A DNA stretch of 64,000 nucleotides. Source: PRO6 sp035565775. Lineage in GTDB: Bacteria > Pseudomonadota > Alphaproteobacteria > Rhizobiales > Xanthobacteraceae. The stretch's first letter is position 1, and every line of letters starts with the position of its first letter. Under the pieces are notes generated by a model, which worked only from the letters and a program-made list of their open reading frames with translations, made no database searches and was not told the origin of the DNA. This document shows positions 1 to 9,355 of the stretch, one piece after another. The position numbers and the translations under genes are program-made. The stretch spans positions 186,001-250,000 of the forward strand of contig DATMRW010000021.1 of assembly GCA_035565775.1 (NCBI GenBank), read 5' to 3'.

Positions 1-619
1 GCCGGTTGCACCGTTGAGGGACTGGGTAGAACTCATCAATCGTAACTCGGGTTCAGGCATTGAAGGAGACGCAGCCAAAACGAAGGCTGGCGCAGCCGGG
101 GATTGCGCGTGGCGCAGCGATCACGGCGCGTTGAGTGCTGTCTAGCACGGGGCCGGGCGTCAGGCGAAGGAAGGGAGCGAGTTGTCAAACACGTTTTGAT
201 TCAAAAGATTACAGTGCTTTTTGAAAGACTTGCCTCTTTGAACCAGCGTTTCTTGAAAGAAATCTTGGATTTTTTGAGAAGATTTGGGGTTTCGGCCCGG
301 CTTTATTGGGTGGAACCGGGATCTAACCGGGCCGCCCGTCGCTGCGTCTGGGCTCAGCACTTACGGGGCAGAGCCCGGTTGCTGCAACGCAGGTGGCGGA
401 GAAAAAGTGCAAGCACAACCAGTATAGATGCTCGGTAAACGCGAGTAAGACCCCATTAACCATAATGAGCGGAACTAGGGTGCATTACCGAGGGTGAATC
501 ATGACTTCGAAACTGTTGCTAGGAGCGCTAATCGCCTCGGCTGTGATACTCAGGCATCCCGGCGGGACGGCGTACCTGTCATAGCCGCAGGCGGCCGCGC
601 TCCGGGATAGGTCCTAAGC
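1..619. other. Left-edge mostly non-coding region
   Basis: No convincing full gene is visible. A plus-strand frame open from the window edge (2-145, 47 codons before TAG) could be the tail of a gene that begins outside the window, but I do not recognise the peptide. Bases about 180-300 are clearly more AT-rich than the surroundings, with runs of T and A, which suits a promoter region or a small RNA locus. The reading frames that cross it on both strands show no family resemblance. A short leader-like ORF at 501-584 is listed separately. Confidence 0.5.
501..584 (+). CDS. Possible small secreted or leader peptide (27 aa)
   Basis: The ATG at 501 is preceded by GAGGG at 490-494 with a 6-nt spacer, a good ribosome-binding site. 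The 27 codons encode a Lys after the first residues, then a hydrophobic stretch (LLLGALIASAVIL) like the front of a signal peptide, then a short tail before TAG. It ends just ahead of the convergent epimerase gene. It could be a genuine small membrane or secreted peptide, or the remnant of a longer exported protein. Only the start signal and hydrophobic profile support it. Confidence 0.3.
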   Translation: MTSKLLLGALIASAVILRHPGGTAYLS

Positions 620-1639
620 CTAGCCGCCGATGCGGTGATATTCCCGATACCATGCAATAAATTGCCGGATGCCGGTCTCGATGGCGGTCACCGGGCGAAA
701 CCCGGTGTCGCGGGTAAGGTCATCGATATCGGCGAAGGTCGCCAGAACGTCGCCCGGCGGCACCGGCAGCAGCTCCTTGATCGCGCTGCGGCCGAGCTCC
801 TTCTCCAGAAGCGCCACGACGTGCATCAGCTCTTCCGGCCGGTTGTTGCCGATGTTGTAGATTTTCCACGGCGCAAAACTGTCCGCCGGGCCGGGCGCAG
901 GCTCGCCCGCGCCGCGGGCCGCCGGCGGGCGGTCGATCAGCCGCACGATGCCCTCGACCACGTCGTCCACATAGGTGAAGTCGCGCTTCATGTTGCCGTG
1001 GTTGAATAGCCGGATCGGCTGCCCCGACACGATCGCATTGGCGAACAGAAACATCGCCATGTCCGGCCGGCCCCATGGGCCGTAAACGGTGAAGAACCGC
1101 AGCCCGGTGATCGGCAGGCGGTAGAGGTGACTGTAGCTGTGCGCCATCAGCTCATTGGCCCGCTTGGTCGCGGCATAAAAGCTCACCGGATGATCGACGC
1201 TGTCGGCGGTGGAGAACGGCAGCTTGGTGTTGCCGCCATAGACCGAGGACGAGGACGCGAACAAAAGATGGCGGCAGCCGTGATGGCGGCAGCCTTCGAG
1301 CACATTGGTGAAGCCGACGAGATTGTCGCGCGCATAGGCGTGCGGGTTTTCCAGCGAGTAGCGCACGCCCGCCTGCCCCGCGAGGTGGATCACCACTTCG
1401 CACTTATACGCGGCGAAGGCCAGATCGATGATCTCGCGGTCGGCGATATCGAGCTTCAGGAAGGTAAAGGCGGGATCGGCGCGCAGGATGTCGAGCCGCG
1501 CCTGTTTCAATGACGGATCGTAATAATCGTTGAGATTGTCGACGCCGACCACACGGTAGCCGGCCTTCATCAGCCGCTGCGACAGGTGAAAGCCGATGAA
1601 GCCGGCCGCGCCGGTCACGAGTATCGCCTGATCCGACAT
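620..1639 (-). CDS. UDP-glucuronate 4-epimerase (extended SDR)
   Basis: This 339-aa NAD-dependent sugar epimerase should interconvert UDP-glucuronate and UDP-galacturonate in the cytoplasm for capsule, EPS or LPS synthesis. The N-terminal Rossmann motif VTGAAGFIGFHL is at residues 8-19, followed by the NLNDYYDPSLK segment typical of bacterial UDP-GlcA epimerases. The active-site Tyr-x3-Lys is YAATK at about residue 155, and a Ser-rich SSSSVYG stretch lies just before it. Length matches the family (about 335-340). The ATG at 1639 has GGAGA upstream. It ends near the window's left edge and is followed upstream by the GtrA gene on the same strand, suggesting a two-gene unit. A related UDP-sugar epimerase specificity is possible. 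Confidence 0.85.
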   Translation of the reverse strand: MSDQAILVTGAAGFIGFHLSQRLMKAGYRVVGVDNLNDYYDPSLKQARLDILRADPAFTFLKLDIADREIIDLAFAAYKCEVVIHLAGQAGVRYSLENPHAYARDNLVGFTNVLEGCRHHGCRHLLFASSSSVYGGNTKLPFSTADSVDHPVSFYAATKRANELMAHSYSHLYRLPITGLRFFTVYGPWGRPDMAMFLFANAIVSGQPIRLFNHGNMKRDFTYVDDVVEGIVRLIDRPPAARGAGEPAPGPADSFAPWKIYNIGNNRPEELMHVVALLEKELGRSAIKELLPVPPGDVLATFADIDDLTRDTGFRPVTAIETGIRQFIAWYREYHRIGG

Positions 1640-1709
1640 TGTTGTGGGGATCTCCGGTCAGTGTCCGCACGCGCGGACACGGCGCTTGGCCATGCCGCCG
1701 CGCCGGGCG

Positions 1710-2144
1710 TCAGGCGGCGGGGCGCTTGCGAAACACGATGAAATGCGAGAGCGAGAAATTCACCACGAAGCTGACGAGAATGGACAGCAGCTTGGCGACC
1801 AAAACATCCAGAAAATTCGCCAGGATCACGAGGGTCACCGTGGTTGCAACCATACCGGCGACGCCCGAGAGCACAAAGGTGAAATAGACCGGAAAGCGCA
1901 ACTTGCGTCCCGATTCCGGGCCGAAGGTGATGTAGGTGTTCATCACATAGGAGAACGACACCGCGACAATCCACGCGAGCACGTTGCACGGCACCAGCGG
2001 CAGCGAGAACACGTGATATGCCGTCAGAAAAACGCTGAGATCGACCAGCGCATTGAACACGCCGATGGCGGCGAAGCTGATCGCCTTGAGCGCCCATGCG
2101 CGCTCATTCCAGGCCAGGAGAAGGCGATCAAGAATCTGCTGCAT
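1710..2144 (-). CDS. GtrA-family membrane protein
   Basis: This 144-aa polytopic protein has about four hydrophobic segments (near residues 19-40, 47-68, 85-105 and 110-132) and the family-like stretches FAAIGVFNALVDLSVF and FVVNFSLSHFIVFR. GtrA proteins are thought to help flip polyprenyl-linked sugars across the inner membrane or to assist glycosylation of surface glycans. The position between a UDP-sugar epimerase and a polyprenyl-phosphate sugar transferase fits that role. The ATG at 2144 is the first start before the hydrophobic core. The substrate cannot be told from the sequence. Confidence 0.8.
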   Translation of the reverse strand: MQQILDRLLLAWNERAWALKAISFAAIGVFNALVDLSVFLTAYHVFSLPLVPCNVLAWIVAVSFSYVMNTYITFGPESGRKLRFPVYFTFVLSGVAGMVATTVTLVILANFLDVLVAKLLSILVSFVVNFSLSHFIVFRKRPAA

Positions 2145-2418
2145 AAATCCGGTTCCGTGGGGACGCGCGAAGCGTGAACAATCCGGCAGGTTCGCTTCGC
2201 AGCGGCCACCTCCGGAAATACCGCACTTTTGCGGGCATGACCACCACCCTCCTTTCTAGAAGGCTTCAGATACCGTTCCGGCTTGAGCCAGTCGACGGAA
2301 AAGACGCGAGCCGATATACAGCGGACACGTCATAGCCCATCGCCTAAGAGGGCCTTGTGACACCGGTTTACCTTCGGTTTCGGCCGATCTGTTTCCTCCC
2401 GCGAATGTCCGATCACTT

Positions 2419-3441
2419 ATGTCCGGCAATGCCTCAAGCTTAAGCGTGATGACAGTGCTGACGCTGATCGTCGCGGCCGCGATCCTCTCGGCCGGGCTGA
2501 TCCGGCTGATTCGTCCCTGGCTCACGGCGTACGCGCTTGCCCGTCCCAATGCGCGCTCGTCCCACAAAGTGCCGACGCCGCAGGGCGCCGGCATCGGCAT
2601 CATCGCCGCGACCCTGCTGGTTGCAGGCGCGGCGCTGGCGATCATTCCCGCGATCAGCTTGCCTGCGCTGGCGCTGCTGTTCGCCGCCACGATCGGCATC
2701 ACCGTCCTCGGCGTCGCCGACGATCTCAAATCGGTCCCCGTGCTGCCCCGCCTTCTCGGACAGGGCGCAGCGGTTGGCCTCGCGCTGTGGATTGTGCCCG
2801 CCGATTTCCATGTCAGCCCATGGCTGCCGCTGTGGGTCGAGCGCCTCGCCCTGCTGTTTGCCGGGCTGTGGTTCGTCAATCTCGTCAACTTCATGGACGG
2901 GCTCGACTGGCTGACTGTGGCGGAAACCGTTCCGGTGACGCTGGCGCTGGTGGTGCTCGGCATGCTCGGCAACCTGCCGGCGGCGCAACTCGTCATCGCT
3001 GCCGCGCTGCTCGGCGGCATGCTCGGCTTCGCGCCGTTCAACCGGCCGGTGGCAAAGCTGTTTCTCGGCGACGGCGGCAGCCTGCCGATCGGCCTTCTGC
3101 TCGGCTGGTGCCTGCTTGGTCTTGCGCAGCACGGCCATTACGCCGCCGCGCTGCTTCTGCCGCTCTACTATCTGATGGACGCAACATTGACCCTGCTGCG
3201 TCGCCTGTTCGGCGGCGAGGCGATCTGGACCGCGCACCGCTCGCATTTCTATCAGCGGGCTACCAGCAACGGCTTTTCGGTCATCGCGGTGGTCGGCCAC
3301 GTCTTTGCGCTCAACATCGCGCTGGCCGCCCTCGCCCTCGCCTCGGTGTGGGGCGGCTCCGCCGCCTTCGGCGTTGCGATGGTCGCCGCCGGGGCCGCGC
3401 TTGTCGGGCTGGTGCTGCGGCGTTTTTCATCGCCGCGATAA
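2419..3441 (+). CDS. Polyprenyl-phosphate sugar-1-phosphate transferase (WecA/MraY-like GT4)
   Basis: This 340-aa integral membrane enzyme of the glycosyltransferase 4/PNPT family should transfer a sugar-1-phosphate from a UDP-sugar to undecaprenyl phosphate, priming O-antigen or another surface glycan. Visible family motifs are PNARSSHKVPTPQGAGIGI near residue 39, GVADD at about 97-101, NFMDGLD at about 157, LFLGDGGSLPIG at about 214 and HRSHFYQRA at about 274. Ten or so hydrophobic helices separate them. It is transcribed against its neighbours and ends 6 bp from the convergent CapD-type gene. Sugar specificity (GlcNAc, QuiNAc or FucNAc) is unknown, but the adjacent dehydratase suggests a 6-deoxy-amino sugar. 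Confidence 0.88.
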   Translation: MSGNASSLSVMTVLTLIVAAAILSAGLIRLIRPWLTAYALARPNARSSHKVPTPQGAGIGIIAATLLVAGAALAIIPAISLPALALLFAATIGITVLGVADDLKSVPVLPRLLGQGAAVGLALWIVPADFHVSPWLPLWVERLALLFAGLWFVNLVNFMDGLDWLTVAETVPVTLALVVLGMLGNLPAAQLVIAAALLGGMLGFAPFNRPVAKLFLGDGGSLPIGLLLGWCLLGLAQHGHYAAALLLPLYYLMDATLTLLRRLFGGEAIWTAHRSHFYQRATSNGFSVIAVVGHVFALNIALAALALASVWGGSAAFGVAMVAAGAALVGLVLRRFSSPR

Positions 3442-3447
3442 CTGGTG

Positions 3448-5364
3448 TCAGGCTGCCGGATCGACGTTGCGGAATTCCGGCACGGCGTCCTTCAAGACCT
3501 CTGCAATGACGCACTGGTCCTTGCTCGACAGCCCGCGATGCAGCTCGTTCAGCCATTTGCGCAGCGAAGCCATCGGCGGCTCGTTCGGCCGAGCGGCGAC
3601 GATACCGGCGATGCCGACGTCGGTGGTCGCCTCCTGCTCGGCGAACAAAATTTCGTTCAGCCGCTCGCCAGGGCGGATGCCGGTGAACACCACCTCGATG
3701 TCGTAGCCCGGCTGCAGACCCGACAGGCGGATCATCCGTTCGGCAAGCTCGACGATTTTGACCGGCTGCCCCATGTTGAGCACATAGACCGACACATCGT
3801 TCCGCGACGGGCTGAGCGCATGGGTCGCCGCAGTGACGACGAGATCGCAGGCCTCGCGGATGGTCATGAAATAGCGGACCATGTCGGGGTGCGTGACGGT
3901 CACCGGGCCGCCGGCCTCGATCTGCGCCTTGAACTTCGGCACCACCGAGCCGTTCGACGCCAGCACGTTGCCGAAACGCACCGAAATCAGCCGGATCGGC
4001 CGCTTGCCGTCGTCGCGGCCGGACAGTTCGCGGTCGAGGCTCTGGCAGTACATTTCCGCGAAGCGCTTGGTCAGCCCGAGCATCGACACCGGCTCGATCG
4101 CCTTGTCGGTCGAGATCATGACCATCGCCTCGGCGCCGGCTTCGACCGCGGCATCGGCGACGTTGACGCTGCCGAAGATGTTGGTCTTCACGCCCTCTTC
4201 CCAGTCCCGCTCAAGAAGGGGCACATGCTTGAGGGCGGCGGCGTGGAAAACGATATCCGGCTTGAAATCGCCGATTAGGCGGATGATGCGCTCGCGGTCG
4301 CGGACATCGGCGAGCCGGCCCTCGATCTTGACCGATGAGACCTTCTGCGCGAGCCGCTCCTGGATACCGTGCAGCGCGGGCTCGGAATTTTCGATCACGA
4401 GGAGGCGCGCGGCGCCGAAGGTCGCGACGCGGTCGCAGATCTCCGATCCGATCGAGCCGCCGCCGCCGGTGACGACCACCGATTTGCCGCGCACGAAGGC
4501 TTCGAGGCGATTGTAGTCGATCCGCACGCCGGGCCGCAGCAGCAGATCCTCAACGGCGACCGGGATCAGTTGCGGGATGTCGCGGCTTTCCTCGAGCGAC
4601 GGCAGGCGGCTGGCAATGAGGCCAAGCTTGCGGGCCTGACTCAAAATGGTCTCGGGATTGCTCTCGGGCTCGAATGCCGAAGGCGTCATCACCAGCCGCT
4701 CGATCGGCCGTTTGCTCGACGCAAAATCCTCGACGACGTGCACGAGGTCATCGAGTCCGCCCAGCACCGGAATGCCGCGGATCATCTGACCCCGGTCGGA
4801 CCGCGCCGGCGAAAGGATGCCGACCGGCCACAGCCGCTTCACCGCTCCGCTTTCGATCCCGCGCAGGAAAATCTCTGCATCGGCGGCGCGCCCGATCAGC
4901 AGCGTCGATGCGGCATCCCTGGCAAGCGCCTGGTTGCGCGTGCGCGTATAGCGAAAATATCGATAGGTGATCCGCGAGCCGGACAGGAAGAAAATCTCGA
5001 GAAACCAGTAGATGATGATCGTGGTCTTGCCGAGAAAGAACGTGCCGTAGACGTTCGGCGCCAGAAACACATAGTCGAGCGCCAGCAGCGCACCGGACAA
5101 GACCGTGGCGGTGCGAACGATATTCAAAAGGTCCGGCAGCGAGAAGAAGCGCCACTTCGTCGTCGTGAGGCGAAACATATAGCAGACGACGAAAGCGAGG
5201 CCGATGAAATACGGGAGAATGGCGGCGAGCAGCGGCAGGCGATCGGAGAAGTTTTCTCCATCAAAACGCAGCCAGAAGCTGAACAGCACCGCAAGCGCCG
5301 TAACGGTCACATCGTGCGCAGCGATGATCCAGTTACGCAGCGTGAATTGGGAGATCCCGGTCAT
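3448..5364 (-). CDS. Membrane nucleotide-sugar 4,6-dehydratase (CapD/WbpM/FlaA1-like)
   Basis: This protein of about 638 aa has four N-terminal membrane helices (about residues 10-130), a Rossmann-like central part, and a C-terminal SDR catalytic domain beginning at VVTGGGGSIGSEI near residue 290. The STDKA segment and SMLGLTKRFAEM carry the Ser-Met-x-x-x-x-Lys type active site of WbpM-like 4,6-dehydratases, in which Met replaces Tyr. The expected reaction is dehydration of UDP-GlcNAc to a 4-keto-6-deoxy sugar (route to QuiNAc or FucNAc). The longest frame begins with TTG at 5373. The ATG at 5364 is a more natural start and precedes the first helix. It faces the GT4 gene tail to tail and probably supplies its sugar. 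Confidence 0.9.
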   Translation of the reverse strand: MTGISQFTLRNWIIAAHDVTVTALAVLFSFWLRFDGENFSDRLPLLAAILPYFIGLAFVVCYMFRLTTTKWRFFSLPDLLNIVRTATVLSGALLALDYVFLAPNVYGTFFLGKTTIIIYWFLEIFFLSGSRITYRYFRYTRTRNQALARDAASTLLIGRAADAEIFLRGIESGAVKRLWPVGILSPARSDRGQMIRGIPVLGGLDDLVHVVEDFASSKRPIERLVMTPSAFEPESNPETILSQARKLGLIASRLPSLEESRDIPQLIPVAVEDLLLRPGVRIDYNRLEAFVRGKSVVVTGGGGSIGSEICDRVATFGAARLLVIENSEPALHGIQERLAQKVSSVKIEGRLADVRDRERIIRLIGDFKPDIVFHAAALKHVPLLERDWEEGVKTNIFGSVNVADAAVEAGAEAMVMISTDKAIEPVSMLGLTKRFAEMYCQSLDRELSGRDDGKRPIRLISVRFGNVLASNGSVVPKFKAQIEAGGPVTVTHPDMVRYFMTIREACDLVVTAATHALSPSRNDVSVYVLNMGQPVKIVELAERMIRLSGLQPGYDIEVVFTGIRPGERLNEILFAEQEATTDVGIAGIVAARPNEPPMASLRKWLNELHRGLSSKDQCVIAEVLKDAVPEFRNVDPAA

Positions 5365-5395
5365 CGGCCCCAAAGCATCTCAAATTTTAGGTTTT

Positions 5396-6694
5396 TCACT
5401 TCGTCCCCGCGTGGTCGCGTTGCATGCCGATGATCATCCCCCCGGCGACTCCGACGCCAAGGACGTACATCCAGCCAGCATGAAAATCAAAGAGATGCGA
5501 GTTGAAAATCGAACTTGCGATGTTCTGCACAACCACGAGCTGACCGACCCATGCGGCCAGCCTCTGCGCCGGCGGCGGATTCCGAAACAGCGCAAGATGC
5601 GTCAGCCACATCCAGTACAGGATGGTGATGCCGAGCGCACCCCACTGGATGCCGACGTGAAGCGTCTGGTTATGAGGATTCGCGATAACCTCCGCAGCAA
5701 CGCCCGCCTGATGCTCGGCGGCCTGCTCGAACAGTCCCAGCACGGCGCCAGTGCCATGGCCGAAAAACGGATTCTCGGAGATGAACAGCACCGACTTGCG
5801 CCAGAATTCGAGGCGCAGGCCGCCTGACGTCACGTCCGACGAGGTCTGATAGCGATGATATTCTGCCCCGATGCTGGCCAGCTTGGCCTGGACCTTGGGC
5901 GATACCGCCCAGGCGACTGCAAGGACCAGCACGAGGCTCGCCACTGCGGTCAAAATGCCGCGCCAGCGCAGGCTGAACAGCGCGAACACCGCGAACATCA
6001 CCGGCAGCGTCACGAGCGCCGTGCGCGATACAGTGATGAAGAACATGTTGAAAAGAAACGCCGCGGCGATTGCGATCAGCAACGAGGCGAGCCGATAGCG
6101 CTTCTGCCGGTACAACTGCAGAACCGGCCAGGCGAGCGCGACCGCACACAGCGCGAATTCGTGGCTCTGGTCGATATAGTTCTTCAGCGGCACGCCATAG
6201 CCGCCCGGCGAGTCGTTGGTGTTGATCGCAAAACTCGGATCGTAGGCGACCAGAAACGACAGCAGCATCAGCAGCGTGCATGACAAAAGGAATGTCACGA
6301 AGATCCACGCGCCGCGCTCGGAGCGGGCGAAGTGATAGATGATCAGCGGAATCATCAGGAACTTGCCGAAGGGCTTGAGCGCGTAGAGGCGCTCGTTCCA
6401 ATCCGCCTCTGACCAGAACAAGCCGGCAACCGCCAGGGCGACGAAGAGGAGCGGCAGAAAGCACGCCGGCTCCTTCATCAGCCGGGAAAAGGTCTCGGAA
6501 TCCCGGATCACCATCGGCACCAGCGAGATGACCCACAGCGTCGTGAAAATTGCCGGCAGCGATGTCGACCACGGCAGCGACCCCACGGTGAGGATCGCGA
6601 AAATATCCACCGTCCTCATCCAGGGCGACGTACTTTGCCAGTAGGCGAAAGCCAATCTGGCACGTGCGAAGGGAGAAACGGCAACCATGCTCAT
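5396..6694 (-). CDS. O-antigen ligase family protein (WaaL-like)
   Basis: This 432-aa polytopic inner-membrane protein has about 10-12 hydrophobic segments and a large periplasmic loop. The Wzy_C/WaaL motif NPHNQTLHVG (His followed by Asn-Gln-x-Leu) lies near residue 340, just after FGHGTGAVLG. These ligases join undecaprenyl-linked O-polysaccharide to the lipid A core in the periplasm. A Wzy polymerase would look similar, but context favours a ligase: the start overlaps the stop of hldE in an ATGA junction (6691-6694), tying it to LPS core assembly. There is no separate promoter gap. Confidence 0.85.
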   Translation of the reverse strand: MSMVAVSPFARARLAFAYWQSTSPWMRTVDIFAILTVGSLPWSTSLPAIFTTLWVISLVPMVIRDSETFSRLMKEPACFLPLLFVALAVAGLFWSEADWNERLYALKPFGKFLMIPLIIYHFARSERGAWIFVTFLLSCTLLMLLSFLVAYDPSFAINTNDSPGGYGVPLKNYIDQSHEFALCAVALAWPVLQLYRQKRYRLASLLIAIAAAFLFNMFFITVSRTALVTLPVMFAVFALFSLRWRGILTAVASLVLVLAVAWAVSPKVQAKLASIGAEYHRYQTSSDVTSGGLRLEFWRKSVLFISENPFFGHGTGAVLGLFEQAAEHQAGVAAEVIANPHNQTLHVGIQWGALGITILYWMWLTHLALFRNPPPAQRLAAWVGQLVVVQNIASSIFNSHLFDFHAGWMYVLGVGVAGGMIIGMQRDHAGTK

Positions 6695-8163
6695 AGTCGT
6701 TTCACTCGCGTTCGTTCGACAACGGCCGTGGTGCTGAAGCCCGGCAAAAGATCGACCAGCACGACGCTGCCGCCATGTTTCGTCACGACATCATGTCCGA
6801 CGACCTGCTCCACCGAATAGTCGCTGCCCTTGACCAGCACATTCGGCTTGATCGCCTTGATCAGTTCGAGCGGGGTATCTTCGTCAAAAATCACCACGAG
6901 GTCGACGGCCTCCATCGCGGCGAGAACTTCGGCGCGGGCGCGTTCGGTCTGCACCGGCCGCTCCGGCCCCTTGAGCCGGCGGACTGACGCATCGCTGTTC
7001 AGCCCGAGCACCAGCCGGTCGCAGGCCGCGCGGGCCTGCGTGATCACGCGGACATGGCCGGGATGAAGAATGTCGAAGCAGCCGTTGGTGAAACCGACGC
7101 GCAGGCCTTCGGCACGCCAATCGGCGAGCTGCTCGTTCAAGGCCTCGCGCGTCAGCGCGATTTTCTGCTCGGCGGCGAGCGAAGCCGGCGGCAGGATTTT
7201 TTTGCGCATTTCATCGGCCGAGACCGTGGCCGTTCCGGTCTTGCTCACGGCGACCGCCGCCGCGGCGTTGGACAGCCGCAGCGCCGTCTCCCAGTCCGCG
7301 CCCGCGGCCAGCGTCACCGCAAGGGCGGCGACGATCGTATCGCCGGCGCCAGAGACGTCCCGCACCCGCACGGGGAACGCCGGCGCGTGGACGTGACTGC
7401 CGTCGCGCGACACCAGTGTGGCGCCCTGCTCGCTGCGGGTGATCAGCACCGCCTCGAACTCCGCCTCGCCAATACAGGCATGCGCGAGCGCGACGATTTC
7501 CGCCGTCGTGCCAGAGGGCTTTCGCGTGGCCGCGACAAATTCCTTGTGGTTCGGCGTGAGCACAGTGGCCCCGCGGTAGTCGTCGAAATTGGCGCTTTTG
7601 GGATCGACGACGATGCGCTTGCCGAGCCTGCGCGCGCCCTCGATCGCCGCGCGGATCACCCGCGGCGTCAGCACGCCCTTGGCGTAGTCGGACAGAAGCA
7701 CGATGTCGGCACGCGGCAACGCGGCCTCGATCGCGGCGACGACGCGCTGCTCAAGTTCGGCATCGATTGCAGTCACGACTTCCCAATCGGCGCGCAGCAT
7801 GTGCGTCGAGAAGTGGTCCGAAACGAACCGCACCTTGCGCGTGGTCGGCCGGTCGCTCGCCACCACCAGCACCGGCTCGATCGCGGGAATGCCGGCAAGA
7901 TCGGCGCGCAGCAGCCGACCGGCATCGTCCTCGCCGATCACGCCGATGAAGATGCAGCGGGCGCCGAGCGCCGCGACCCCGCGCGCCACGTTGCCCGCGC
8001 CGCCGATATTGCTTTCGCTGCGCCGCACGGCGATCACCGGCGTCGGCGCCTCGGGCGAAATCCGCGACACGTCGCCGTAGACGAATTCATCGCGCATCAG
8101 ATCGCCGATGCACAGCACGGTCTGATTGGAAAATTCCGCTGACAGCAAATCAAAATCGAACAT
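6691..8163 (-). CDS. hldE: Bifunctional heptose-7-P kinase / heptose-1-P adenylyltransferase HldE
   Basis: This 490-aa enzyme makes two steps of ADP-heptose synthesis. The N-terminal PfkB/ribokinase domain (about 5-325, with the GAGDT anion-hole motif) phosphorylates D-glycero-D-manno-heptose 7-phosphate. The C-terminal nucleotidyltransferase domain (about 345-490), with NGCFDILHPGH and its HxGH motif, adenylylates heptose-1-phosphate. A longer frame starts at TTG 8193 and would overlap hldD by four bases. The ATG at 8163 has AAGG with a 7-nt spacer and fits family length (E. coli 477 aa), so it is preferred. It is cotranscribed after hldD and overlaps waaL. Confidence 0.95.
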   Translation of the reverse strand: MFDFDLLSAEFSNQTVLCIGDLMRDEFVYGDVSRISPEAPTPVIAVRRSESNIGGAGNVARGVAALGARCIFIGVIGEDDAGRLLRADLAGIPAIEPVLVVASDRPTTRKVRFVSDHFSTHMLRADWEVVTAIDAELEQRVVAAIEAALPRADIVLLSDYAKGVLTPRVIRAAIEGARRLGKRIVVDPKSANFDDYRGATVLTPNHKEFVAATRKPSGTTAEIVALAHACIGEAEFEAVLITRSEQGATLVSRDGSHVHAPAFPVRVRDVSGAGDTIVAALAVTLAAGADWETALRLSNAAAAVAVSKTGTATVSADEMRKKILPPASLAAEQKIALTREALNEQLADWRAEGLRVGFTNGCFDILHPGHVRVITQARAACDRLVLGLNSDASVRRLKGPERPVQTERARAEVLAAMEAVDLVVIFDEDTPLELIKAIKPNVLVKGSDYSVEQVVGHDVVTKHGGSVVLVDLLPGFSTTAVVERTRVKRL

Positions 8164-8189
8164 CGAACGGCCTTGCAGGTGAGTGACGG

Positions 8190-9170
8190 TCAACGATAGC
8201 GATCAGACGCCGCCAGATAACCACGCACATAGTTGCTAACGGCGTCCTCCAATGACGTGAACCCGCCATTGTAGCCTGCACGCAGGAGACGCTCGATTTC
8301 GCCCTGAGTGAAATACTGATAGCTGCCCCGGATGTGCTCCGGCATATCGATGTAGACGATATTCGGCGTCGCCCCGAGCGCGCTGTAGGCCGCCAGCATC
8401 AGTTCGCGGAAACTGCGCGCCTCGCCGGTGCCGACGTTGAAGATGCCGCTGACGCTCGGCGTTTTCAGCAGCCACAGGATCACCCGCGCGACATCGTCGA
8501 CATAGATGAAGTCGCGGCGCTGATCGCCGTCGGCGATGCCCTCGACATGCGACTTGAACAATTCGACCTTGCGCCCCGACGCGATGTCGTCGAATCGCTT
8601 GGCGAGCACGCTCATCATCGCGCCCTTGTGGTATTCGTTCGGGCCGAACACGTTGAAGAACTTCAGGCCCGCCCATTGCGGCGGCATCGCCTCGCCCTTG
8701 GCGACGCGCTCGGCGACCGCCAGATCGAACAGGTGCTTGCTCCAGCCGTAGAGATTCATCGGCCGCAACCGGCGCAGCGCCTCGAACGAATTGTCGTCGG
8801 CAAAGCCCTGCGCACCGTCGCCATAGGTCGCCGCCGACGAGGCGTAGATGAAGGGCGTCGCGGTCTGCGTGCACCAGTCGAGCAGCCGCAACGACAGGCG
8901 AAAATTGGTTTCGATGACGAGATCGCCGTCCGTCGCGGTCGTTTCCGAGATCGCGCCGAGATGGATCACGCCGTCGAGCTTGCGCCCGGCGAGCCAGGCC
9001 ATCAGTTCCGTCGGGGGAACGAAGTCGGCGAGCTGCCGCTTGGCGAGGTTCCGCCATTTTCCGTCATGGCCCAGCGTGTCGCAGACTGCCACATCGGCCC
9101 GGCCGGCCTCATTGAGGGCGGCAACCATATAAGAGCCGATAAATCCCGCTCCGCCAGTGACCAGATACAT
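8190..9170 (-). CDS. hldD: ADP-L-glycero-D-manno-heptose 6-epimerase HldD
   Basis: This 326-aa extended SDR converts ADP-D-glycero- to ADP-L-glycero-D-manno-heptose, the last step of heptose donor synthesis. The N-terminal VTGGAGFIGSYM binds NADP. SSAATYG and YGWSKHLFD supply the catalytic Ser/Tyr-x3-Lys, and KFFNVFGPNEYHKG is a highly characteristic HldD stretch. The ATG at 9170 has GAGGAG with a 5-nt spacer. It is first of the run hldD-hldE-waaL on the minus strand and divergent from waaF. Confidence 0.96.
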   Translation of the reverse strand: MYLVTGGAGFIGSYMVAALNEAGRADVAVCDTLGHDGKWRNLAKRQLADFVPPTELMAWLAGRKLDGVIHLGAISETTATDGDLVIETNFRLSLRLLDWCTQTATPFIYASSAATYGDGAQGFADDNSFEALRRLRPMNLYGWSKHLFDLAVAERVAKGEAMPPQWAGLKFFNVFGPNEYHKGAMMSVLAKRFDDIASGRKVELFKSHVEGIADGDQRRDFIYVDDVARVILWLLKTPSVSGIFNVGTGEARSFRELMLAAYSALGATPNIVYIDMPEHIRGSYQYFTQGEIERLLRAGYNGGFTSLEDAVSNYVRGYLAASDRYR

Positions 9171-9355
9171 GCAATCTCCTCGGGCAATCGCCCCCCTTCA
9201 TGGGACGGGCCGCAGGCCGGCTTCAATCTCTTCTAGGCGCTCGGAATGAATATTCCGTCGCCAGCGAGCGATTGAGGCCTTTACGGCCCGGTTGGGAGCA
9301 GATACCGACGGATGACCAAAAAGTCTGCCGGAACCCAGCCGCCCCCATTCAAACC

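Noticed and set aside
2..145. Open frame at the left edge as the end of a real gene
   Set aside because: It could be a gene tail, but the 47 codons show no recognisable motif, so I do not list it as a CDS.
103..438. A 111-codon frame across the AT-rich left patch
   Set aside because: The frame has no ribosome-binding site at a good start, no recognisable family and an Arg-rich tail typical of a chance frame.
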